Shown here piece by piece: positions 14,676 through 21,487 of a stretch of DNA of 22,315 nt. The translations under genes were made by a program, and so were the position numbers. Source of the DNA: Deltaproteobacteria bacterium (GTDB taxonomy: Bacteria > Desulfobacterota_D > UBA1144 > Nemesobacterales > N074bin48); contig SMWS01000058.1 in assembly GCA_004356685.1 (NCBI GenBank), positions 1-22,315 of the forward strand, read 5' to 3'. A model generated the notes under the pieces. It did not search any database. It had not been told where the DNA came from and was given only the letters and a program-made list of their open reading frames with translations. Positions within the stretch are counted from its first letter, which is position 1, and the number at the start of each line of letters is the position of its first letter.

Positions 14676-15545
14676 ATGAGACACAAAAGAATTGGAAGAA
14701 AACTGGGCGTTAAAACTAAGCATAGAAGATCTATGTTTAGGAATATGGTTACTGACCTGTTTAGACATGAAAGGATCAAAACTACTGATACCAGAGCAAA
14801 GGAACTCAGGAGAGTTGCTGAAAAATATATAACCATTGCAAAGAAAGGGACATTGCAAGCAAGACGTATGGCAGCTACCTTTGTCAGAGATAAAGATGTC
14901 TTGAAAAAATTATTTGACGAGCTTGCCAGTAGGTTTAAAGAAAGGCCCGGCGGATATACCAGAATAGTCAAATTAGGTGTAAGAGCAGGGGATAATGCTC
15001 CAATCTCACTCATTGAACTCATTGCCGAAGAATACAAACCTAAGAAGAAAAGACCAAGCAGAGCTAAAAAGAAAAAAGAAGATTCTGTAGCTTCAGAACC
15101 AACAGCTAAAAGTACAAAGAAAGAATCGGCAGAGGAATTGGGTTTAAGTGAATTGGAAGAAAAAACAGATGAAACCCAAGCTAAGACTGAAAATGCTGAA
15201 GAAGTAAAACACGAAACCAAGGAAGAGCAATCTGAGGTAGGAGCTAAGAGCGAAGATGACGATAAAGTAGAAGAAGCTAAAGAAGTGGTAGAAGCTTCAG
15301 CTGAAGATCCAACACCAGAGGAAAATACGGAACAAACAGAAGCTAAGACGGAAACAGAACCACAAACTGAAACACAAAGCAAAGCAGATGAATCTGAAGC
15401 TGAGCCTGGGTCTGAACAGCAAGCAGATTCTGAAGAATCTGCCAAGGAGCCTGAGGCCAAATCTGAATCAGATGATACACCTAAAGAAGTAACAGAAGAT
15501 AAAGAAGAAAAAACTGAAGAAGAATCTTCAGATAAAAAAGAATAA
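14676..15545 (+). CDS. rplQ: 50S ribosomal protein L17 (bL17) with long acidic C-terminal tail
   Basis: L17 lies near the tunnel exit. Residues 1–119 are a standard L17 domain: MRHKRIGRKLG, RSMFRNMVTDLFRHERIKTT, DTRAKELRRVAEKYITIAKK, PGGYTRIVKLGVRAGDNAP. A lysine-rich hinge (122–134) then leads into about 155 residues made almost only of E, K, D, S, T, A and Q, with no Cys or aromatic residue. Short motifs recur in it (EAKTETE; AKSEDDD and AKSESDD). The frame stays open to 15545, so the tail is encoded, not a misread. It is probably disordered. Similar but usually shorter tails occur in Actinobacteria and some other lineages. It ends the super-operon. Confidence 0.96.
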   Translation: MRHKRIGRKLGVKTKHRRSMFRNMVTDLFRHERIKTTDTRAKELRRVAEKYITIAKKGTLQARRMAATFVRDKDVLKKLFDELASRFKERPGGYTRIVKLGVRAGDNAPISLIELIAEEYKPKKKRPSRAKKKKEDSVASEPTAKSTKKESAEELGLSELEEKTDETQAKTENAEEVKHETKEEQSEVGAKSEDDDKVEEAKEVVEASAEDPTPEENTEQTEAKTETEPQTETQSKADESEAEPGSEQQADSEESAKEPEAKSESDDTPKEVTEDKEEKTEEESSDKKE

Positions 15546-15606
15546 ATCTTAATAATATTACTATACGACTATTTTATAGACGATTTAGTTTACTTCCTTT
15601 CATAAA

Positions 15607-16620
15607 ATGAATGGCATAGGTCTGATATTGGATGCACATAGAATTTCGGATCTTGCCCGTCTTGCCAGCCAGGCAGAAAACCATAATTTTCATTCAGTTT
15701 GGACAACAGAGCTTTACAGAACTTCTTTTCAACAATTGAGTATTGCAGCCGGGGCCACTAAAAAGATTAAACTTGGCACTGCGGTTGCGCTGGCATTTAT
15801 AAGAAGCCCTTTTATAACTGCAATAACTTCAATGGATATTGATGAAATCAGCAATGGACGTTTAATTCTAGGTCTTGGCTCGGGTGCAAAGCGTACAAAT
15901 GAGATGTGGCACGGGGTTGAGCATGGAAAGCCAGTTGTAAAGATTAAAGAATGTATCCATATTATTAAGAATATAGTTCTAAAATCTCATCTAAATGAAG
16001 ATTTTGTATTTAAGGGTAAGTATTTTAATATAAATACAAAAGGGTATTACAGAGCTTTTAAACCGGTAAGAGAAAATATCCCTGTATTTTTGGCGGGTAT
16101 AGGAAAACAGATGACCCAGGCATCGGGAGAAGTTGCTGATGGTTATTTAGGGCATGTGGTGTGTTCAAAAAAATATTTATCTGAGATAACAATTAACAGT
16201 ATTAAGAAAGGTCTGGATAAATCTGGCAGAAACAAAAAGGATTTTACTATTTCATCTATAATTACGTGTGCAGTGTCGGATGATAAAAAAGAAGCTTTTG
16301 AAGCAGCACGCGCAACAATTGCCTTTTATGCAACCGTAAGGACTTATGAACCACCTTTTAAACTGCATGGATTTGAAAACCGGTGCAAAAAGATAAGAGA
16401 TGCATATTTTAAAAAAGATATACAAACCATGATCAGTAGTGTTACAGACGATATGGTCGATACATTTGCTGTAGTTGGGAATGCGGATGATTGCAGGAAG
16501 AAAATCAAACAGTATAAAAAGTATATAGACCTTCCAATATTAAGCGCCCCGCATTACTTTATAGATTTTGAGTTGGTTGAAATATTTCAAAAAAATATTC
16601 TCGAGGCATTTGGCAAATAA
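15607..16620 (+). CDS. LLM-class oxidoreductase, probably F420-dependent
   Basis: A luciferase-like TIM-barrel enzyme that would transfer hydride with F420 (or FMN) on an unknown substrate. The 337 residues have the family layout: an N-terminal strand GLILDAHRISDLARLA (5–20), AENHNFHSVWTTE (23–35), LGTAVALAFIRSPF (56–69), ISNGRLILGLGSG (81–93), and PVFLAGIGKQMTQASGEVAD then GYLGHV in the middle. These are the LLM signatures. F420 use is inferred from similarity to F420-type members; no F420 biosynthesis gene is in the window, so FMN cannot be excluded. No ribosome site precedes the ATG. It lies 61 nt after rplQ, where truA or rplM–rpsI often sit. Confidence 0.85.
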   Translation: MNGIGLILDAHRISDLARLASQAENHNFHSVWTTELYRTSFQQLSIAAGATKKIKLGTAVALAFIRSPFITAITSMDIDEISNGRLILGLGSGAKRTNEMWHGVEHGKPVVKIKECIHIIKNIVLKSHLNEDFVFKGKYFNINTKGYYRAFKPVRENIPVFLAGIGKQMTQASGEVADGYLGHVVCSKKYLSEITINSIKKGLDKSGRNKKDFTISSIITCAVSDDKKEAFEAARATIAFYATVRTYEPPFKLHGFENRCKKIRDAYFKKDIQTMISSVTDDMVDTFAVVGNADDCRKKIKQYKKYIDLPILSAPHYFIDFELVEIFQKNILEAFGK

Positions 16621-16735
16621 TGGAATTAGAACATAAATAAATCTGAGTTTCTTTTAATGAACAATTTGTACTATATTATCTGACTTAAGTATTGAAATTG
16701 CTTTTAATAAATAGATACTTGTAAAAAAGGTGTAT

Positions 16736-16759
16736 TTATTTAATTAAATAATTTATAAT
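16736..16759 (+). promoter_or_regulatory. Possible promoter and operator-like palindrome upstream of the lapA-like gene
   Basis: In the 169-bp AT-rich gap (16621–16789), which holds no gene, a perfect 16-nt palindrome TTATTTAATTAAATAA (16736–16751) lies just before a consensus -10 box TATAAT (16754–16759), about 30 nt before the next ATG. The -35 region (TGTATT at 16731) is poor. This is the best promoter candidate for the 16790–18631 cluster, but such AT-rich sequence can arise by chance. Confidence 0.35.
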
Positions 16760-16789
16760 TAATTCACTTGATATTTTAGTTCTAAGTTT

Positions 16790-16987
16790 ATGAGTTTAAA
16801 AGTAATAGGTGGAATAGTTCTTGGATGTATAATTACAATAATCTGTTTGCAGAATTATGAGACTGTTGAACTTAGTTTTTTATTCTGGAAATTTTCAGTA
16901 CCAAGGATTTTAGTAATTCTGGTTGTTTTCTTTTTCGGATTTTTATGCGGCTTAATCTATAAAAGCAGAAGAAGAATTAAGAAATGA
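16790..16987 (+). CDS. LapA-domain (DUF1049) small membrane protein
   Basis: A 65-residue protein with two transmembrane helices (about 5–21 and 36–57) separated by the LapA signature QNYETVELSFLFWKFSVPRI (21–40). It ends in a basic cytosolic tail KSRRRIKK. In Escherichia coli, LapA works with LapB to regulate lipopolysaccharide synthesis through LpxC turnover; many bacteria carry only this small domain with no known role. No lapB is nearby, so the name is by domain only. Its stop overlaps the next ATG by 4 nt, so the two genes are probably coupled. Confidence 0.85.
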   Translation: MSLKVIGGIVLGCIITIICLQNYETVELSFLFWKFSVPRILVILVVFFFGFLCGLIYKSRRRIKK

Positions 16988-17430
16988 AATATTTTGCATA
17001 TGGCTCCAATATGAATATAAAAAGAATGGAAGCAAGAGGAGTTGCATTTTCAAACAGGCTAAAAGCTTGTCTGTTCGGTTATAATCTTAAATTCAATAAA
17101 ACTTCTACCCAGTTAACTGGACAAGGATATGCTAATATAGTTAGAGAAGATAGTGGTCTTGTTGAAGGTGTATTATATGAAATAACTAAAGAGGGTTTAG
17201 AAAACCTGGATAAATATGAACAATATCCTTTTGAGTATGACAGAAGATTGTTTAGCGTACGATTAACTGACGGAATAGATCACATGGCCCATGTTTATAT
17301 AGCCCAGGCTCATAAGACAGCAGATACTCTAAAACCCACAATAAATTATTTATCACATCTTCTACGTGCACAAGATTTGCTCTCCGGTGATTATATGTTG
17401 AAACTTAGCGCTCAAAAGACAATAGACTAA
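16984..17430 (+). CDS. Gamma-glutamylcyclotransferase-like protein (AIG2/GGCT fold)
   Basis: A 148-residue cytosolic protein of the GGCT/AIG2-like fold. The nucleotide-loop-like motif YGSN is at 6–9 (MKYFAYGSNM), followed by GYNLKFNK. The catalytic glutamate candidate E79 lies in ENLDKYEQYP and aligns by pattern with the general base of human GGCT (LDEQEG). Members release 5-oxoproline from gamma-glutamyl compounds or gamma-glutamylamines; the substrate here cannot be told. It overlaps the LapA-domain gene by 4 nt, and the PspC gene follows after 7 nt. Confidence 0.85.
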   Translation: MKYFAYGSNMNIKRMEARGVAFSNRLKACLFGYNLKFNKTSTQLTGQGYANIVREDSGLVEGVLYEITKEGLENLDKYEQYPFEYDRRLFSVRLTDGIDHMAHVYIAQAHKTADTLKPTINYLSHLLRAQDLLSGDYMLKLSAQKTID

Positions 17431-17437
17431 ACTGTAT

Positions 17438-17641
17438 ATGAAAAGACTTTACAGATCGGATAAAAATAAGATGGTAGCAGGGATTTGCGGAGGACTGGGG
17501 GAGATGTTTAATATCGATCCCACATTAGTAAGACTTGCATTTGTATTTATATGTCTTGCCACAGCTCTATTTCCAATTTTAATTGCATATATAATGGGCT
17601 GGATCATTATTCCGCTTTGCTCTGAAATCGGTAATCAATAA
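17438..17641 (+). CDS. PspC-domain membrane protein
   Basis: A 67-residue PspC-domain protein. The diagnostic segment KRLYRSDKNKMVAGICGGLG (2–21) is followed by FNIDPTLVRLAFVF and one long hydrophobic stretch (about 33–58). PspC proteins sense envelope stress in the phage-shock system of Enterobacteria; stand-alone short forms like this are common and mostly uncharacterised. No pspA or pspF is seen. No clear ribosome site is present. Its place between a LapA-domain gene and a membrane coiled-coil gene suggests an envelope role. Confidence 0.9.
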   Translation: MKRLYRSDKNKMVAGICGGLGEMFNIDPTLVRLAFVFICLATALFPILIAYIMGWIIIPLCSEIGNQ

Positions 17642-17650
17642 TTACTGTCT

Positions 17651-18631
17651 ATGAATCAAGTTTTAGATATGTTGAAAAATATAATTGATAATTATAGAAA
17701 GATTGCTGTACCTATTATCATTATAGTTATAGTGATTTTGGGTTATTTATTGTATTATCAGGGCCAGAGAGTAAAAATATATCAAGAAGACTTAGAGCTC
17801 CTGGATCAGGAAATTGCACAAAAGAAATCAGAGATTGATGAGAGAGTAGGGCTGTTGGAGGGGCAGCAGAAAAGCCTTATAAACAGGTTTGCCGATCTTA
17901 GTATAGCTATATCTGATCAAATCTTTTCGGATCAAATTGGAAAGGATTTCTTCAAATTTATTGATGATCCTAAAGGCAGAAGGCTTTATAGAGAACAGCA
18001 AAGAATAATAATTAATGAAACATATAAAGATTTCTTTAATGAAATTAATCTAAACGATACTGAAATAGATGAGCTAAAGGATCTGCTGGTGGATAAACAA
18101 ATGGTCAACTTAGAAATTATAGTATCTCTGCTAAAGGGTGATATGACAAAACAGCAAATTGCAGACAATGAAAAGAAATTTAATGATATTATTGTAAATG
18201 CTGATAAAAACTTAAGAGATTTTTTTGAAGATGATGAATTCGATTTGTTTGAATATTATAATTTATCACTACAATACAGAAACTGGATTTTAGATTTCAA
18301 AAATCATCTGACACAAAAAGAGATTTTTATAGATCAGGAGCAGGAAGATAGTTTGCTTGATCTGATAATAAACGAAGCTGAAGATTTTGATTTTTCTGAT
18401 GAACTGCAATTGCCTGAATTAAAGAATGCCGATGAATTTTCTGAAGCCGATAGGGCAAAGATTAATAGATATTTAGATGAAAGGGAAGAGCTTGATGAAA
18501 TAATCTTGGATAAGTCTCGCTATTTTTTTAATACTGAAGAGATTGCAGCTCTTGAAGTGTTTCTAAAGTTAAGAAGAAATATGGACGAGATGGGTTTTGA
18601 AGTTACTGGTAATACAACGCCTAAGAACTAA
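17651..18631 (+). CDS. Unrecognised single-pass membrane protein with coiled coil and acidic helical repeats
   Basis: No family is recognised with confidence. The 326 residues have one N-terminal membrane helix (about 18–36, IAVPIIIIVIVILGYLLYY) preceded by K9, R16 and K17, so the rest probably faces outside the cytoplasm. A coiled coil follows (about 42–78), then a mostly helical acidic domain. Three segments look alike: INLNDTEIDELKDLLVDKQ (132–150), IFIDQEQEDSLLDLIINEA (225–243) and YFFNTEEIAALEVFLKLRR (291–309). No cysteine is present. The pattern (aromatic/Leu, then E, then LxxLL) recalls uncharacterised extracytoplasmic proteins of Proteobacteria. It ends the + strand cluster, facing the antiporter gene. 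Confidence 0.75.
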   Translation: MNQVLDMLKNIIDNYRKIAVPIIIIVIVILGYLLYYQGQRVKIYQEDLELLDQEIAQKKSEIDERVGLLEGQQKSLINRFADLSIAISDQIFSDQIGKDFFKFIDDPKGRRLYREQQRIIINETYKDFFNEINLNDTEIDELKDLLVDKQMVNLEIIVSLLKGDMTKQQIADNEKKFNDIIVNADKNLRDFFEDDEFDLFEYYNLSLQYRNWILDFKNHLTQKEIFIDQEQEDSLLDLIINEAEDFDFSDELQLPELKNADEFSEADRAKINRYLDEREELDEIILDKSRYFFNTEEIAALEVFLKLRRNMDEMGFEVTGNTTPKN

Positions 18632-18657
18632 ACCGAAAGATGATCTTAATCTTATAT

Positions 18658-19878
18658 TTAAGTTAGTCTGCTTATAGTAAGTCCCTGTACAATTATAGAA
18701 AATACTACAACTATATATGTAATTGAAACGATTATTTCTCTTTCTGTGCCTGCTGGAATGGACAGTGCAAGTGCTACTGATATACCGCCTCTAAGAGCGC
18801 CCCAGGTCATAATCTTGATAGCATTTGGGCTAAAATCTCTTAAATACTTCAAAATTGTTACAGGTATGAACACTGTTATAAACCTGGAAAAAAGTATTAC
18901 GGGAATAATTAACAAAGAGGCGTATATATAGTTGATAGAGAAGCTTATAATCAGTATTTCCAGCCCTATTAGCACAAATAGAATAACGTTTAAAATTTCA
19001 TCGATCAGTTCCCAAAAAGTATCAAGGTTGTCTCTTGTCTTATCAGACATTGCTAAAATACGCCCCCTGTTTCCAATAAGAAGTCCAGCAACAACAATTG
19101 CTATAGGGCCTGATAGATGAAGATATATTGCAAGCGTATAACCACCCATTACTAAAGCGAGGGTCATTAGGATTTCTACATGATAGTTGTCCACTGTTTT
19201 TAAAAGTTTATAAACAATCCAACCTATAACAAAACCAAAAACCGCTCCACCTACAGTTTCACTAAGAAAAAGTACTAAAACACTTGATAGATCAAATTTG
19301 TGGCCCGAAAAGGCTATTTCAATCAGAACTAGAAATACGACTATCCCAATGCCATCGTTAAAAAGAGACTCTCCTACAACCTTAGTTTCTAGTGACTTAG
19401 GGATTCCTGCTTTTTTCAATATACCTAAAACAGCAATAGGGTCAGTAGGAGAGATAAGCGCTCCAAAAACTAGGCAGTAGATGTAATCTAAATCAACGTT
19501 TAATAGATTAAATATAATCCATGTGAAGCTGCCGATTAAAAAAGTAGAAAATACCAAGCCTATGCTTGCAAGACTGATTATTACCCACTTTTGTTTTGCA
19601 AGATCGTCTATGTTTACGTGGAGCGCTCCTGCAAAAAGTAGAAAACTCAACATTCCATGCATAAGTGTTTGATCAAAATCAATGTTGGATATGACCAATT
19701 CCGCACTATTTTCAAATTGGATATATCCTAAACTGCTAATTGCAATTAAGATTAACGAACAGATTATTGCTATTATTAAAACCCCGATTGTGGTGGGAAG
19801 TTTTATGAACCGGTAGTTGATGTAGCTAAAAGCCGAGGATATTGAGATTATTATTGCTATTATATTAATTAATTCCAT
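18658..19878 (-). CDS. Cation:proton antiporter, CPA1/NhaP type
   Basis: A 406-residue inner-membrane Na+(K+)/H+ antiporter with about 12 hydrophobic segments. CPA1 signatures are SPTDPIAVL (143–151, with D146), GESLFNDGIGIV (169–180, the ion-binding pair N174–D175) and WGALRGGISVALAL (359–372, with R363). It ends shortly after the last membrane helix (…VQGLTISRLT), so it has no long C-terminal regulatory domain. Ion choice cannot be read from sequence. It is the only – strand gene: its 3' end faces the unknown gene 26 nt away, and its 5' end is divergent from the DUF898 gene. The ribosome site is weak (AAAGA). Confidence 0.93.
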   Translation of the reverse strand: MELINIIAIIISISSAFSYINYRFIKLPTTIGVLIIAIICSLILIAISSLGYIQFENSAELVISNIDFDQTLMHGMLSFLLFAGALHVNIDDLAKQKWVIISLASIGLVFSTFLIGSFTWIIFNLLNVDLDYIYCLVFGALISPTDPIAVLGILKKAGIPKSLETKVVGESLFNDGIGIVVFLVLIEIAFSGHKFDLSSVLVLFLSETVGGAVFGFVIGWIVYKLLKTVDNYHVEILMTLALVMGGYTLAIYLHLSGPIAIVVAGLLIGNRGRILAMSDKTRDNLDTFWELIDEILNVILFVLIGLEILIISFSINYIYASLLIIPVILFSRFITVFIPVTILKYLRDFSPNAIKIMTWGALRGGISVALALSIPAGTEREIIVSITYIVVVFSIIVQGLTISRLT

Positions 19879-20052
19879 TGTCTTTATTGTTGTTATTTTT
19901 ATTGAATTAAATTTTGGTAGTATATAAAGTTTTAGTATTTTTGAAACTTATTTTGAATAATTTAATCATAAATTAATTTTTCTACTTGATTAAAAACAAC
20001 AAATAGGTATTAAATTTATAGATAATACTTTTGTAGTAACGGAGCATATTAA
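19879..20052. promoter_or_regulatory. Divergent intergenic region with possible promoters
   Basis: This 174-bp, very AT-rich gap holds no gene. Toward the antiporter (– strand) a TATACT -10 (19919–19924, reverse complement) is paired at 16 nt with TTTCAA (19941–19946). Toward the DUF898 gene (+ strand), TTGATT (19986–19991) is 16 nt before TATTAA (20008–20013), and a GGAG ribosome site (20041–20044) lies 8 nt before the ATG. The -35 matches are poor. No operator is recognised. Confidence 0.3.
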
Positions 20053-21480
20053 ATGAAATGTCCAAATTGTAATTCCAGTGTCCCGAATTCGTGGAATATA
20101 TGCAGGTGTGGCTATAACTTAAAAGCCGGAGAGTCTGTTACCAAACCTATTTATAAAAGAAATGCAGAAGTAGTTAAAAGCAAAGAAGAAGAAAAACAAG
20201 AGATTCGAAATGACATAAGAGAAATTAACAATACTATAAAAAATAAACCAAAACCGCGTATTAAAAAACCTGTAAGTGAAATAACTGAAGTAATAGATAC
20301 AGACAGCCTGGTTGCAAAACAAAAAGCTGAAATGCTGAAAGCAAGTGAAGCTATAAGACGCCGTAATATCGATGGTGATGCTACTCAGATACTCAATGTT
20401 TCAGAAACGCCAATTGGATTGACTGACCCTGGTTACTCAAAAGAATCTGAGCAGGCATCAGATGGTAGACAAGCTGCTCAGGGCGATATGGAAGGTGGAA
20501 GAATAGGAGATGGGGAATTATCTGCTGAAAGCGGTTCGTCGCATAAATTCAATTTTCGCGGAAAAGGCAGTACTTACTTTGGTATTTTCATTATTAATAT
20601 ACTCCTTACTATAGTTACCTTTCTCATCTATTATTTTTGGGCAAGAATAAAAGAGAGAAGATATTTGTATAATCAAACTGAATTTGATGGTGATAGTTTT
20701 GATTATCATGCAACTGGGCTTGAGCTTTTATTTGCCTGGCTCAAGGTAATACCATTTGTTTTGATCGTAATTGGTATTCAGTATTTAGAGATACTGTATC
20801 CTGGGGATGCTACAAGATTTATAGTAGGAATTACTATATATCTTATCATTCTTCTTGTTACTCCGATAGCTTTAGTTTTAACTCAGAGGTTTAGATACAG
20901 CAGGACTTCATGGCGGGGAATACGATTTTCCTTTCGCGGCAAGATAAAAGAGTTTATGAGAATATATGTGCCGGGTCTTATTTTAATCTCTTTAACCTTT
21001 GGAATTTATTACTATTATTTGCATTTTCAAACTAGGGATTATCATATAAATCATACCTACTTTGGCGATACCAAATTTGGATTTGATGGAAAATCTTCTG
21101 ATCTTTTTAAAAAGTTTTTGTTAGCAATTGTTTTATCACTTTTTACATTTGGAATATATTGGTTTTGGTTTGCCGCAGAAAGGCATAGATATTACTGGTC
21201 GCATACTTATTTTAAAAATATAAGATTCAGATCAACAATTCAGGGCAGACCTTTATTATGGCTAAAGCTTACAAATTTATTGTTAATAGTTTTTACTTTA
21301 GGCTTAGGCTATCCATATGCGGTTATTAGAGAAACAAGATTTATATTTGATAATTTATACCTTGATGGTGAATTAGATTTCCAAGCAATCATGCAGGATG
21401 CAAAATCACCTTCTGCAGTTGGTGAAGGAATAGCCGATGCCTTCGACATTGATTTGGTTGGTATGGATTTAGGTATATAG
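20053..21480 (+). CDS. DUF898/YjgN-like membrane protein with N-terminal zinc ribbon
   Basis: A 475-residue protein in three parts. Residues 1–21 form a small zinc ribbon (C3, C6, C17, C19: CPNC…CRCG). Residues 30–165 are charged, low in hydrophobics and probably disordered. Residues 166–446 are a DUF898 (YjgN) membrane domain. That domain shows repeated units: FRGKG or FRGKI, a membrane helix with a TFxIYY-like end, then an R-rich turn and HTYF or NQTEF before an F-G/D strand (about 166–222, 292–348, 349–398, 399–446). Function is unknown in the family. The gene is followed after 7 nt by an M48 peptidase, and this pairing is found in other bacteria. GGAG sits 8 nt before the ATG. Confidence 0.88.
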   Translation: MKCPNCNSSVPNSWNICRCGYNLKAGESVTKPIYKRNAEVVKSKEEEKQEIRNDIREINNTIKNKPKPRIKKPVSEITEVIDTDSLVAKQKAEMLKASEAIRRRNIDGDATQILNVSETPIGLTDPGYSKESEQASDGRQAAQGDMEGGRIGDGELSAESGSSHKFNFRGKGSTYFGIFIINILLTIVTFLIYYFWARIKERRYLYNQTEFDGDSFDYHATGLELLFAWLKVIPFVLIVIGIQYLEILYPGDATRFIVGITIYLIILLVTPIALVLTQRFRYSRTSWRGIRFSFRGKIKEFMRIYVPGLILISLTFGIYYYYLHFQTRDYHINHTYFGDTKFGFDGKSSDLFKKFLLAIVLSLFTFGIYWFWFAAERHRYYWSHTYFKNIRFRSTIQGRPLLWLKLTNLLLIVFTLGLGYPYAVIRETRFIFDNLYLDGELDFQAIMQDAKSPSAVGEGIADAFDIDLVGMDLGI

Positions 21481-21487
21481 TTATGAT

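Noticed and set aside
14654..15460. A 268-codon open frame on the – strand opposite rplQ
   Set aside because: It is the shadow of the low-complexity acidic tail of L17. Its product is Ser/Leu-rich with no recognisable domain, while the + strand has a full L17 domain in frame.
15546..15606. An intrinsic terminator after rplQ
   Set aside because: Only a weak 5-bp A/T-rich match (CTATA…TATAG) is present, with no GC-rich stem and no U-tract after it.
18632..18657. A bidirectional terminator between the unknown gene and the antiporter
   Set aside because: Only AAGAT/ATCTT with a 1-nt loop can be drawn, which is not a credible hairpin.
18746..19480. Three 60–62-codon + strand frames under the antiporter gene
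   Set aside because: They are shadows of the – strand antiporter, which has the full set of CPA1 motifs.
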